This document shows positions 26,775-38,142 of a stretch of DNA of 64,000 bases, piece by piece (position 1 is the first letter of the stretch; the number at the start of each line of letters is the position of its first letter). Where the stretch lies: the NCBI GenBank assembly GCA_949317995.1, contig OX439045.1, positions 43,171,693-43,235,692 of the forward strand. The letters run 5' to 3'. A program made the translations under genes and the position numbers. The notes beneath the pieces were generated by a model. The model did not search any database. It was not told where the DNA came from and saw only the letters and a program-made list of their open reading frames with translations. Origin of the DNA: Acholoe squamosa. Lineage: Eukaryota > Annelida > Polychaeta > Phyllodocida > Polynoidae.

Positions 26775-28189
26775 TATCATTATATCATTCTATGGCAGTA
26801 CAAAGAGAAATGGATTCTATAAAAGATTGTTATTCATTGTCTAGAAGAATACCGTCGTTGTAATGGGATATCATTCTAGACATGTATAGACACATAGAAT
26901 GGACCAACGTATGATTTATCTATATTTTTACGTAGATGATGTTTGTTTCTATCTATCAGAGTTTGATTTGATTTTATTGGCTATCAAATAGCCGGTGGTG
27001 TAGACAGTAGTTTATTTATAGAAGAACAAATTATTGACCCTCTACTTAAAGTCACACAGTATGTTCAGTTGGATTCAAGCAACCATGAGCAAAATGTAAA
27101 GCTGATTTATGCTTTCATTTTCTGCAATTTGAGAAAGTTAATTAGAATTGTATGGGAATCCCTCAAGATGCAGAGAAAGCATCATTGATCAGATTTAGGT
27201 TTTGATCAGGGTTTTTCTAAATGCTATAATTCATGTAATGAATTAGCATTGACATAAAGCTGGGTTTCATAATATTGACATTACACATATACATGATGCA
27301 TTACGGTAGCTGGGTTTTCTGTATAGGCTTAACCCAATATCTGCGCAATTGTACAGTGCATGTTTGAGAGATGAGTAGATAGATGGATATATACAAGTAT
27401 TCATGTTAAATAAGGTGAGCATATAGGCTAAAGACATATTGAATACAACTCAACTCCTCTAGATGGTTGAGTATGGATATTATGGAAGAGAGGAAAAATG
27501 CTGGTGGGGAAACTATTTGTGGATACGCCTAAATGTAAATATTAGAGGTAGATTTGTATATTCATTTAAATGTGAATGGACCCATGACCACCACTGGGAA
27601 AAAAAATCAGAATGACTTATTATCTAAGCTCAATTGTCCATGTCGTTTCTAATTCATGTAGATGATGTGACGTGTACATAAACTAAGTGATATTCGCAAT
27701 AAATTGTCTGAAAATGATTAGCTTAGCTGAATTTTTAGTTCATCTGGTGCCTATTGAAACCTGCATCTTTTATCGTTCAGAGTGCATTTATATTCCTGTG
27801 CTTGGTGAGGGTAGTGTCTGTGTACTCTGTGTTTTAATCCATGACGACGGGAATTTATGGACAAAGTCTCATTAGACAGACAAGTATTGTATATCTACAG
27901 GTCGCTATTGCATATTAATGGGTCTTTAAACCTTCAAGAGCAACATGATACGACAATGTACTTAACCATTTGTTGGTGTGATCTGCCCTGTATTGGGGCA
28001 TCATCGATGAGAATAAACATAAAGCCCTGTGCTGTTATGTTGTTCTTAAAGGTTTAATTTAGGCTTACATGTGTACTAGCATGGAACAAGTGGAATATCA
28101 TCATTGTGTAATAAATTCTGATTTATGAATATTTCATATTGTTATGCTCCTATTGAAGTATGTTCTTGTAGAGGGTTCGGTTTCCCTAA
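26771..28189. other. AT-rich non-coding region, no gene seen
   Basis: Only short ORFs are present and none carries a motif. Confidence 0.5.
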
Positions 28190-28444
28190 CCATTTAAAGG
28201 CAGCATGATGTTGTAATGCATGATGCATTCTTCCCTGCTGTTGTCATTATGTATAAATATAGCCCTGGTGAGTTACTCACCAAGGCTACATTAACACATC
28301 GCGCCAATTATACAGGGTTGATGCACTCCCAGGGGTGGCATGATGCGACAATGTAGTGCTGGCGAGTACCTCACCAGTGCTGCATTGGTGTATCATGCTG
28401 GTAAATGAACAAGAAGCTTGAGACATGATGTGGCCCTTAAAGGG
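28190..28444. mobile_element. 255-bp piggyBac-like MITE with internal hairpins
   Basis: The left end reads CTAA|CCATTTAAAGG and the right end CCCTTAAAGGG|TTAA, a CCC-starting inverted repeat in a TTAA-type site. Inside are two GGYGAGTNNCTCACCA palindromes and repeated CATGATGC / TGCATTGGTG words. Related words are scattered through the window. Confidence 0.5.
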
Positions 28445-28769
28445 TTAAGGGATTTCATTTATTTGTGTCTGTTTGTATACACTATGGAGGTAGAATCAAG
28501 TCAAAATGTGATATTCATCATTTTAACAAATAAAGGAATTATAATGATCATTTACTTGCATATCTATGTCTGTTGCTTATTTTCATGCCGATATTCGGTG
28601 GTGTTGCACTCCGTTATAGATTAGATTATGTGTCTCATGAATGAGATAATCATGGGTGATTTACAAAGCAAACACGTTTAGATATTTGCTAGCGTCTTTT
28701 GAACAATGCTGCAAAAAGGCTATCTCTCTATCTTTTCAAGTTATATTTACAGTAAAGTTAACTGCTATA

Positions 28770-31170
28770 GTAAAGGTCAAATCCCACACTGCAATTTTAG
28801 CTCAAACGTTTCTGCAATCTAGTTATCTGTTGTAATATGGGGCTCTCTCTTCATATTACAAGACCTATAATGGCTACAGGGGACTTAAATGGCAATGGAA
28901 CCCTTGCAGATTTGGACACAAGTTAAGATCTTTGTATTTAGATATAATTTTTCCTTTGATTAAGTGAAAAGCTTTGGCAATTTTCAGGATTCCTGTGCAA
29001 TTTAGAGAAAGTTGGATAAAATCATAGACAAATAAATATATGTGTTTGTCTAGACTTGCAACCCAAGTCCCACTATGTAGTCTAATCTTTTACCATATGT
29101 TGCGATTTTGTCTTTTCTGAGCCCATACACAGAGTTCAATCTTGGTCTTATTCTACACTCTGTATGCACACTATTGCTTCCAAATTCGATATCAATGATT
29201 AAGGCACTGTGATTTAAAACAGCTTACTTTTCTCACAAAGTCTGCATTGCAAGGCTGTGAGGTCATTTTGAATGCAACTGTGGGATTTGGAAAATGAAAA
29301 GGTCGAATCCCATGATACAATTTTGGCTAAAAGGTTTCAGCAATATCTGTTGCAATATGAGGCTCTCTACTCATATTGCAAGGCCCATAATGGCTACAGT
29401 GGGCTTTAATGGAGAGGAAATTCTTTCAGATTCAGACACAAGTTCAGATCTTTAAATCTAGATATTTTCCATTGCTTAAGTGAAGAGTTTCTGCAATCTT
29501 CAAGATTCTCTTGCAATTTACAGAAAGTTAGACTAAATCCTGGACGAATAGTCATATGTGTTCATCTTAACTTGCAACCCAAGTCCCACTATGCAATCTA
29601 ATCTTTTAACATACACTGCAATGTAGTCCATTCTGAGCTCATACACAGAGTTCAGGTCGAACCCCACGATGCAATCTGACCCTCAAAAGACCTTGCAATT
29701 ATTGTCTCTTGCACATTGTGACCCTTGCTTATGGTTATAATTGCAAGGGTTATTGCAGGTACCAAGATTGTCTTAAAACCCACTGTGAGATATAATGTCC
29801 CTTGAATCTCTGCAATTTTGGGCCACACTGCTGTGATTTTACAGCCTTCAGATATTTATTTTGGGGGTGTTACTTCACATAATTATGAGTAGGAACCTGT
29901 CATTATTACTTTCATTAAATGGTGACAATGAATCAAATACACCTCTTTAATGTTGATTCCCAATATCAGATATACATTTCACAGGGTGCAATGGCAATAG
30001 CCTATGAAATTGTACGCTCACAATCTAATAGATATCTGGACTGACCCCCCTCCATTAATTATCTGGATTACAATAATATGTCACCCAGTTTGCAAGAGTC
30101 CCCTTGCCTTTATACCTTACCGTAACTGTTTTACCTCTTGTAATATCCAAGCAGAACACTAAACTGTAATAGATTGCAAAATTGCAGAAACATTTCTGTG
30201 AAGATTGCACCGTGGGATTCGACCTTTCAAATTCAGTCTTATTCTACACTCTGCTTGGCCACGATAACTTGCAAATTCAATATAATGAGAAAGGCATTGC
30301 AATTTAAAATAGACTACGTTTCCCATAAAGTCTACATTGCAAGGCTGGGGGGTCAGTTCGATTGCAAGTGTGGGATTTGGAAGATGCAATGGTTTGTTAG
30401 AAACCTTGCAATTTACAGTAAAGGCAAGGCTCTCTATTTGCCAGACTTCCCAAGTTGCAAGAACTTTCCATGGATAGATTGCAATGTGGAATTCGACCTT
30501 AATGGCATGTTAGAAGCCTTGCAATTTACAGTAAAGGCAAGACCCCCTATTTGCCAGAGTTCCCAAATTGCGAGAACTTTCTGGGGATATATTGCAACGT
30601 GGAATTCGACCTAAAAGGATTTCAGTCAGTCATTCTTCAAAGTGTAATTTTCCTTGGCTAGAAACGCTCCCCCCACATGACATTGGTGCATTACTCGGCC
30701 CTTTGTTTCTATAGAGGAGCAGCAAGACCCAAAAAAGTGCTATCTCATTCCTTTTGACATTGCAATTACAAGCTAATATGGGTAACCCCAGTGTACACGT
30801 AGATTAAGATTGAACTATGCGTACAGTTTATGCAGACGAAATTGCAACATAGGATAAGAGATTAGATTGCAATGTGGAACTTGGATTACAAATTGAATGG
30901 ACAACCATACCTTCATGTCCAAGATTTTACTTAAGTTTCTGGAATTTGTAGCAGAATCTGGCAAATTGCAGAAACTTTTCACCTAAGCAAGGGCAAATAT
31001 CTAAATATTCAGATCTTGATCTGTCTACCAATCTGCAAGAGTTTCCTTGCCATTATACCTCCCTGTCGCTGTTATGCCTCTTGTAATATGCAGGGAGTAC
31101 ACCAAACAGATTTCTATATTGCCCAAACTTTCCAGTGAAAATTGCATCATGGGATTCGACCTTTACTGCC
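28770..31170. repeat. TTGCAA-rich block of duplicated ~500-bp and ~112-bp units
   Basis: The sequence around AACCCAAGTCCCACTATG at 29062 recurs about 515 bp later at 29575, with the surrounding 350 bp alignable. The segment at 29147-29300 (CTTATTCTACACTCTG to GTGGGATTTGGA) recurs at 30238-30390. A 112-bp unit ending TGGAATTCGACCT is tandem at 30390-30500 and 30505-30612. The words TTGCAA and GGNATTCGACC recur throughout. A 146-codon open frame across 30174-30614 reflects the repeat and is not called a gene. Confidence 0.65.
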
Positions 31171-31451
31171 TTGGCTGTGGAGCCTACACATACATTTTAG
31201 ATGTAAGTCGATTCTTTGTAGTGTTCTAAAAGTATATTTGAATCTAAGGATATGATTGAATTACTAAGAAACACTAGAGACTTTACTTATGTTGTAAAGC
31301 AGAAATTTGTTTCATTCTCTCTGTAGATAAGGTCTACTATTCAGTTTATCCTCATTAAAAATCCCCAACCACTGCTGTACTAATGAATCACAGCACTTCT
31401 TTCAGAGGTATATCAACCCTACTAGGTTGGCATGATGCATAATTCTAAATA

Positions 31452-31562
31452 GGGAATAATGCACGGGGCATGGCTGTGGGAGTGCTCTAGACTGTATTGA
31501 GATATTGAGGGGCCTTATAGTCTAGAGCATGACCACAGCCATGACCAAGTGCATTATTTCCG
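31452..31562. mobile_element. ~110-bp foldback element
   Basis: Arms GGAATAATGCAC, CATGGCTGTGG and GCTCTAGACT pair with AGTCTAGAGC, CCACAGCCATG and GTGCATTATTTCC. Related GATAATGCAC and GTTATAACAC words at 31570-31755 suggest this is part of a larger decayed element. Confidence 0.6.
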
Positions 31563-31755
31563 TTATAACACAGAAAAATCAGCCAACAACCACCTGACAA
31601 CACATAAATAATAATTGTGAAGTCTAAAGGTGAGATGAAGTTAACCTCCTTTGCTGGAAGTACATTATCCATCTAGATAATGCACGGTCAATCAGCCAAT
31701 CAGAATGCAGCATTAAGGATAATGCACTATGACTTTGCCCAGCTGTGTTATAACA

Positions 31756-32680
31756 CTGACTAATCTCTCCCCAGTGCTGAATTCATGCACCATAACAAAT
31801 AAAGGGCATGGTGGTCCATTATTGCACTTCGTGCTCCTTTAAGTACAAAAGGTTTTTTTATCAGGAGACACACAATATAAGACATGTAAAGCTGTGTTCA
31901 CCTGCTTCTCACTTTCTAAGAGTCCTAATCATATCAGAGGAAAACATGTAGGGAGGTAGCCTTTCGCTTTGTCACATGGATTCTATCCCAGAGATGGAGT
32001 GGGAGTTTAACAATAACAGAAAATTCTTCAACATAACAACAAAGAAAAATCTCTATAGGTAGGGAGAGAATACACAAATTTATATGCAACAGGTCTAAGA
32101 CATTTAAATTACTTGTCATATTCGAGGAGCTACATATTCAACGAAATGAAAATGACTTCGACACAACCCACAAGATCCTTCTACACTCTGAGTCCCCATT
32201 GTAAACGGGCTATAAAGACCACCATAGTGGCTACAGGGCAACTCACTGTTTGGTAACTGGATTTGTGTTGACAGCAACTACCACTGTTTTAAAAAAATAG
32301 GAGCAATCTACTGCAAAAGCTTGCCCCGGTCTGACAGTGTACATAATAAACACACTTTTAAACATGAAACTAGCATCTTAAGTTGTTTATATCAAGTGTT
32401 CATTTCATTGACCAATGATTTGCCATAATCCAGCTGGGCAAAGGTAGAACGCAGATCAACCCTTGGAGATGCGACTCTAGTGAGACCTGCATTGCTATGA
32501 CAGTTTTGCTATACCCTGCCAGTTACATGTAACATAACAGCCATGGACCTGCAGCTCCCCCAAACATTATCTAAATCGAACTATTAAAAGTTCAGAATAG
32601 CTACACCTAGCCGTGCCACTGGTAATCACCTGGCATGGACAAATATACACGTCTAACAAGAAATGCTCATCAACTATGAC
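31756..32680. other. Non-coding region, no gene seen
   Basis: No coding or RNA feature recognised. Confidence 0.5.
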
Positions 32681-32999
32681 ATGGGCGTAGGAAAAGGGGG
32701 GAGCAGGGGGGCCTGGGCCCCCCAATGATGAGGAGGTGGGGCCTGAGTATGTCTGGGCCCCCAAAAACAATTTGCCAAGAACTCATAAACAAATGGAAAA
32801 GCATCTAAAACTTTGCATCTCAAATTAGATTAATATGGTTATGGGATAGAGAAAATGGGGGTCAAGGCCTAAAAATTACATTTCTACACAAATTCTATAT
32901 GCGTATGTATAGACGTCCTCACACTTCAACCAACAATTCAAGATGGCCGTGGTGGGCTTCGCTGGGCCCCCAATGAAGATTTGTTTCCTACGCCTCTGT
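32681..32999. mobile_element. ~319-bp MITE with GGCGTAGGAA ends
   Basis: Begins (CAT)GGGCGTAGGAA and ends TTCCTACGCCTCTG, giving a terminal inverted repeat of about 14 bp. The inside has GGGGGGCCTGGGCCCC and GTGGGGCCTGA, both shared with the second copy at 46891-47236. Short ATGA direct repeats flank it. Confidence 0.65.
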
Positions 33000-33439
33000 T
33001 ATGAAGACAGGTTTATCAGGGAATCAAAATAGTTTCCAGAGTTTTGCCTCTCCATTGGAAGGTTGTCATGTCCAAATTGATGATTGTTACTGCAGAGTGA
33101 TTTTTTTTTGCAAGCCCATCCTCCCAATTTACTGTATACGGCTTTACACCAAATCCATTTAAGTTTTTTAACCTGTCTCTCAGTCAAGGTTATTACCTCT
33201 GTGGGGAAACAACACAAACTATCTACTCGAACTCTTAGAATTGAAATAGCTATCATTAGAGTGACCAGGCAAGCAAAAACACTCCTCTGCAGGGAAATTC
33301 TTTATCAAAGTTCATCTCAAGATCTTTAAAATGAGACATAATTGGCCTAAATATTCCCAGTGGTTATATCAGAACCCCTCCTTGAATATAGGTTGTTATT
33401 CATATTTGAAATCAAGGATTAAGCTCTAAAAACATTATT

Positions 33440-33870
33440 AATCATAATAATGTCTAAAAACACAATAAATCAGCCATTTTCATAAAAAGTACAACAATAT
33501 GGTGATTTTTATCATATATTTTGACCTAGAAGGAATTTTTCATTTCTCTTTTCAGTTTTGGGGTTTTTGGTGAATATACCTGAAAATTGGCATAAAAATC
33601 TGCACATTTTGATAATTGGAATGGTTGCTATGGCAACCAAGAACAGGCATATAGGTTGATTTTTTCATGAAAAATGTTCATTTTACCATCCAAATATGGA
33701 CCATTTATACTGAAAATGGTGCATTTTAAATGACACCATTGAATTCTGCATAAAATATTAGCTTAACATATTTTTTTAATGATTTTAGAGTAATTTTGCA
33801 GCTCCAATGCCCCCTGGTGGCCAAACGGGGAATTAAAATCCCCCGCGGAGGGGTGTTTTAGCTTGATGGG
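33440..33870 (+). repeat. Dispersed repeat carrying an X-box-like palindrome
   Basis: Aligns by eye with the reverse complement of 42790-43250: shared CCCCCTGGTGRCCAAA and ATCCCCC(G/C)CGGAGG near one end, AATTGGAATRG near the middle. It contains GGTTGCTATGGCAACC at 33623-33638. No coding potential. Confidence 0.5.
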
Positions 33871-34521
33871 TCACATATTTATCTGTTTGTCTTATCTTCC
33901 TCAGAATTGAATACATGTCTAATCCGGGCAAATAGACAGGATAATTATGTCTATAATTTCAATGTGTTTTTTAAGATCTCAAGAGAGCTCATTTAGAGAT
34001 ACAATGTTTGCAGTAATAGCAAAAGAATGATTGCAATAGTAGCAAAATAGGTCAAGTTGACTTTGCTAGCAAGTGTTTCCTATAACTCTGAGAAGCTAGG
34101 TTCGCTTGGTGGCCACATGGGCTTAATGGCTGCCTTGAAATCCAAAGATAACCACATCCCAAATGGAGTGAGTCTAGGGTCAAAGGCACGCACGCCAACT
34201 TGAGTCATTCTCCATGAAGAGGTTGTGGAGAGAAGGGTAGGAGAGTGTCAGTCACTGTAGTCCCATGTCTGCTTTGAGCCCATAGGGTTGCACTGTGTCA
34301 GCAATGTTCCATGTCTGCTTTGAGCCTACTGTCAAGCAGTCTGTACCAATATGGTGGCCCCCTAGAGTGACCTACCCTTTACTTTATATAGCTTCATTCT
34401 ACCCTGGCTCTATATTTAGATCCAGTTCTGGCCCTTGGTCAAAGAAGAAGACCGTATTACTATATCATTGTATTTGGCAAACCAGGACATACAGAAAATG
34501 CTGAAGAATTACACAAATAAT
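33871..34521. other. Non-coding region, no gene seen
   Basis: No supported feature. The phrase CCCATGTCTGCTTTGAGCC is repeated at about 34261 and 34307. Confidence 0.4.
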
Positions 34522-35342
34522 ACTGTGACGAGAACGTACAGCGCCGACCACTCCCATACCTTCGGGGGCTGCCCCAGCCCTCCCCCCCAGGATCTGCCAC
34601 TCTTCACGGGAGCCCTGTCCGCAGTTACCCCTATTTTCGCCCATGCAGCGACCTTCTTTCCCACATCAATCTCACAAATCTACACTAAGACAACTTTTAT
34701 GTCATAGTCAGGGAGGTGGACTGGAAGTTTAGGCACCCCTACCAACTTTTGTTTAGTCTGTATTCTTTAGTTTAGGGGTATATTTTGATGAAACAGTGAC
34801 AGCACTCCAGGTTCCTTCTTCACCCTGTCACTTGTGGACAGGGACTGAAGGAAACGGTCCCGCACGCGGGGCCCTGTTTCTACCCAAGCTTTGTAACATA
34901 TGCCTTATCTGCACAAAGTCACACAATTTAAAGTAGCATTATGGTTAGATATGACTTTAATTAAAGTAGCCTCTTTAGTTTTATTGACAAAATATTAGTG
35001 CAAACCACTGTATTTTTGAGTCAACTGACAGCCTGATCTGGACTGGAAAAATAGAGGCAGTGGCCAGTTTTGCCCCAAGCCAGTCCCCAAAATTGGCACC
35101 ACCAGTATGGCCAATTCTGGAGATATTTACATAATTCAAGTAGTGACTCCCACTAACTTGGGGTCATAGACCAATATGGCATTGCTGTATTTTTAAGAAA
35201 TTGTCTCATTATTCCATAAATTCAGGCTAAAATTCCAGGCAATCAGGGCAGCCCTGTCAGGGCCCTGTTGGGCCCTATGTGGTCCTGTTAGGCCCTCCCC
35301 CATTGGCTGGGGCTAGTCAGGTGGTCAGGCCCAGCCAAGCTC

Positions 35343-35349
35343 TATATAA
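35343..35349 (+). promoter_or_regulatory. TATA box of the LTR-like segment
   Basis: CTCTATATAAGCAG with CAGTC-type initiator sequence downstream, a good match to a metazoan core promoter. Confidence 0.5.
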
Positions 35350-35495
35350 GCAGTCAAGCCTGCTCAGTCAGGCAGAACCAAACTGGCTCTTACCACACAC
35401 ACTGCCAACTAGGAGCAACTCACCACCACCTCACCACTCCACTGCTAACAAGGAGCAGTCTCCACCACCTCACTGCCAACTAGGAGCAGTCTTCG

Positions 35496-35712
35496 CACCT
35501 TCCCGGGTCCACCCCCCTGGAACCGAAGAACTTTAACATGAGTCCAATCACTAAACCGAGCACTGTGTCGCACCTTCCAGGGTCCACCCCCCTTGAACCG
35601 AACAACTTTAACATGAGTCTGAGTCACTCAACCGAGCACCGTGTCGCACCTTGTGGGTCCACCCCACTGGAACCAAACACCTTTAACACTCAACCTAACG
35701 CCGTCACCCCTC
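35496..35712 (+). repeat. Tandem array A, ~76-bp units
   Basis: Three units each contain CACCTT..GGGTCCACCCC, GAACC, AACTTTAACA and ACCGAGCAC. They lie in the transcribed part of the LTR-like segment. Confidence 0.7.
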
Positions 35713-35769
35713 GGCCGGAGTCGTTCAACTGCTATGGACCATCCTTAACATGGCTGCAGGAGTCATCTA

Positions 35770-36055
35770 CTTTTATCTACGTTTGGGCTTAGCGGAGACC
35801 TGGCCCCTATCCGTAGTTTATCATGTACGTGTGGACTTAGCGATGTCCTGGCCCCCTCAACTTTAACTTTATCTATGTTTGGGCTTAGCGGAGACCTGGC
35901 CACTATCCATATTTTATCACATACGTGTAGGCTTAGCGATGTCCTGGCCCCCTCAACTTTAACTTTATCTACATTTGGGCTTAGCCGACACCTGGCCACT
36001 ATCCATAGTTTATCACATACATGTGGGCTTAGTGATGTCCTGGCCGCCCCTCACC
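35770..36055 (+). repeat. Tandem array B, ~96-bp units with half-repeats
   Basis: Three units of TTTATCTACGTTTGGGCTTAG... each hold two related half-motifs, GCGGAGACCTGGCC and GCGATGTCCTGGCC, separated by TAGTTTATCA. A second, independent tandem array in the same segment is unusual. Confidence 0.75.
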
Positions 36056-36394
36056 TTTAACTTCATTTATTTACATAGACTTTGTGGACAAATACTGAGC
36101 ACTTCTTTTATTAATAAAGTGTATTGAACTGTATTCCCCTTGTCGTCATCTGTCCTTGACCTAGTGTTAATGCCATCCTAGTGGTCCGAACTTGGAGCCC
36201 CTTTCAAGTTCCCCCATTCTACTTAAGAACACAGAGAAGTACTAGACCCCCTTTGCGGGGAATTCCGCTACAATACCTTTTGCTACAATTATTGTAGCCC
36301 ATGGAAATACAAAATTACGTAAAATTTATTGGATATTCAGAATAATCTAGAAGACATTGTATAGGCCTATGGTTTTATTCAGAGATTATAAATA

Positions 36395-36395
36395 A

Positions 36396-36444
<49 letters not shown>

Positions 36445-36447
36445 TAA
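36395..36447. repeat. (TA)n microsatellite
   Basis: AT dinucleotide run immediately outside the left member of an inverted repeat pair. Confidence 0.9.
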
Positions 36448-36519
36448 TCACGTGCGTGAACAGGTCCGGTTTTCATTCGCCTGCCCTAGGTGTGGTGTTA
36501 TATAGATCAGTGTGAGAAA
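36441..36519 (+). repeat. Left member of a 79-bp inverted repeat pair
   Basis: GAACAGGTCCGG, TTCATTCGCCTGCCCTAGG, TGGTGTTATA and GATCAGTGTGAGAAA are repeated in reverse complement at 38798-38876. Both copies have a TA-rich run on the outside. They may be the termini of a ~2.4-kb element or two solitary copies. Confidence 0.65.
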
Positions 36520-37107
36520 CGTGTCTGCCAATATGTTCCCCCCTCCCCCGTAAAAAACAAACTACAGAGCTGAATGCACGTGGCTACTTTGAATATGAAC
36601 CAGTATATTGGCTACTGGGGTAAGCCTACCTGTGATCTGTAGGGCCTGGCTTGCCCTACCCAGCACTCACTTTACAAGGAAACACTTCACAGAGCTGTTA
36701 CTTGCGGGCAAACATTGCCTACACGTGGTCAGGTAGATGCACCATGAGTTGAAATGTTGATAGTATCTTCTTATATAAAGAGATAAAGGATGATCTTACA
36801 TTCAACATGGCTCATTTGTTAAAGAACATGATAATTTTACATTCAGAATAATTCCCAAAGACATGATTAGCATGTACAGTATATGTAAACTGCATGTGGA
36901 TAAGAAATAGTCACTTTACCCTACATATATCCATAGGTCAACCTGGTACATTGGTTTGTTTTCCCACAGAGACCCATAAAATAGTAACAATGTTCTGTAA
37001 CACGCCTTATACCACGATTTCTGGCTTACACAGTGCTTTTTGGGGTCTATTCCCATCCACATATCTGTCGATATTGCACACCCTATAGGCTGTAACATCA
37101 ATTTTGG

Positions 37108-37226
37108 AAGGCGTGCGGTTATCCATGGAAGGCGTGCGGTTATCCATGGAAGGCGTGCGGTTATCCAGGATAACCGCACGCCTTCCATGTCACATGTGAC
37201 ATCTCCTTCCATGTCACATGTGACAT
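37108..37226. repeat. Triple 21-bp repeat plus inverted copy and double palindrome
   Basis: GGAAGGCGTGCGGTTATCCA occurs three times head to tail and is followed directly by its reverse complement. Then the palindrome TGTCACATGTGACA occurs twice, separated by TCTCCTTCCA. Confidence 0.85.
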
Positions 37227-37254
37227 GTTAAAACCTACGAAATTTTCAGGGCAG

Positions 37255-37320
37255 GGCAGGGCTCGAACCTACAGTCTCACATCCCAAATCCAACTCCCTA
37301 TGCACTGCGCCACAGGGACT
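37255..37320 (-). repeat. tRNA-like SINE head (minus strand)
   Basis: Read on the minus strand there is an A-box-like TGGCGCAGTGCATAGG (37297-37312) and a B box GGTTCGAGCCC (37259-37269), spaced as in tRNA genes. No complete cloverleaf can be drawn, so a SINE or tRNA pseudogene is more likely than a functional tRNA. Confidence 0.55.
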
Positions 37321-37361
37321 GGCGAGATACGCACGGTTCGAACCAGGTCTTGCTATGACAC

Positions 37362-37920
37362 GAAGCCGTGTGCGCTGTCGCTGTCCGCTGCCAGGCGAGG
37401 AGGTGTATTATACACAAACATAACTGCGAGAAGCTTCTTTTTTCGCTGTGTGCGCTGTCGCTGTCCGCTGCCGGGCGGGGAGGTGTATTATACACAAACA
37501 TAACCGCGAGAAGCTTCTTTTTTCGCCGTGTGCGCTGTCGCTGTCCGCTGCCGGGCGAGGAGGTGTATTACACACAAACATAACCGCGAGACGCAGTCAA
37601 TGGAGAAGGCGCGGTGGTCTAGCGGTTAGCACGTTGCGCTCAGCCGTCAGAGGTACATGGATCGAACCCCGGTCCGGGCGCATCTTTTTTCGCCATGTGT
37701 GCTGTCGCTGTCCGCTGCCGGGCGAGGAGGTGTATTATACACAAACATAACCGCGAGAAGCTTCTTTTTTCGCCGTGTGCGCTGCCGCTGTCCGCTGCTG
37801 GGCGACGAGGTGTATGTACACTATTTTTCGCCGTGTGCTGCTGCCAAGGCTAGCCGAGACGGGCACTGACGCTGTCCGCTGCCGGGCGAGGAGGTGTATG
37901 TACCTGTGTACATACACTGT
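37362..37920 (+). repeat. ~82-bp satellite array, interrupted
   Basis: At least six units of GTGTGCGCTGTCGCTGTCCG, CTGCCGGGCGAGGAGGTGTA, TTATACACAAACATAACCGC and GAGAAGCTTCTTTTTTCGC. The fourth unit starts after an inserted tRNA-like segment; the last two units are shortened. The GC-rich open frames that run through (Cys/Arg-rich) are set by the repeat. Confidence 0.85.
37609..37682 (+). repeat. tRNA-derived sequence inserted in the satellite
   Basis: GCGCGGTGGTCTAGCGGTTA has an A box (TGGTCTAGCGGTTAGC), and GGATCGAACCCC serves as a degenerate B box. The length is 74 bp, as in a tRNA. Only four acceptor pairs form and no proper anticodon stem is visible, so this is a tRNA-derived SINE head or pseudogene rather than a working tRNA. 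Confidence 0.55.
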
Positions 37921-38020
37921 CATGGCTGGCTTCGAGTCCCGGGAAGGGGGAATAATTTTTGTTTTCAACTTGAATTTATTGGTATAATATTGATTATTTA
38001 TTGGTTTCGTGGTATAAAAT

Positions 38021-38142
38021 AAGTAGTCAATGGATAACTCATGACTCGTGGGGGTTATCGACGATAATAAGACTCGGCCTATGGCCTCGTCTTATTATCC
38101 ATCGATAACCCCCACTCGTCATGAGTTATCCATTGGTTACTT
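38021..38142. mobile_element. 122-bp hairpin element
   Basis: Arms of about 53 bp pair almost perfectly: AAGTAGTCAATGGATAACTC, ATGAC, GGGGGTTATCGACGATAATA on the left mirror TATTATCCATCGATAACCCC and GAGTTATCCATTGGTTACTT on the right. The loop is TCGGCCTATGGCCTC, itself palindromic. Confidence 0.75.

Larger units (their letters stand above)
34522..36180 (+). mobile_element. LTR-like segment, possible solo LTR with primer-site remnant
   Basis: It has a clear core-promoter signature: TATATAA at 35343-35349, then an initiator-like GCTCAGTCAGG about 20 bp later. An AATAAA lies at 36113-36118. Just beyond the right end, TGGTCCGAACTTGGAGCC (36182-36199) could be a primer-binding site. No gag or pol follows, so this would be a solo or truncated LTR. 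Its borders are uncertain; the left edge is placed at TGTGACGAGAACG on weak grounds. A non-coding transcript with tandem repeats is the alternative reading. Confidence 0.35.

Noticed and set aside
30174-30614. 146-codon open frame
   Set aside because: It follows the 112-bp tandem duplication and the TTGCAA words; the protein is an internally repeated reading of that DNA with no domain.
37609-37682. Functional tRNA gene
   Set aside because: Acceptor stem has only four pairs and no anticodon arm can be drawn, so only a tRNA-derived repeat is claimed.
37225-37987. Several overlapping Cys/Arg-rich frames
   Set aside because: All are phases of the 82-bp satellite array; frame changes at unit borders and no start context is shared.
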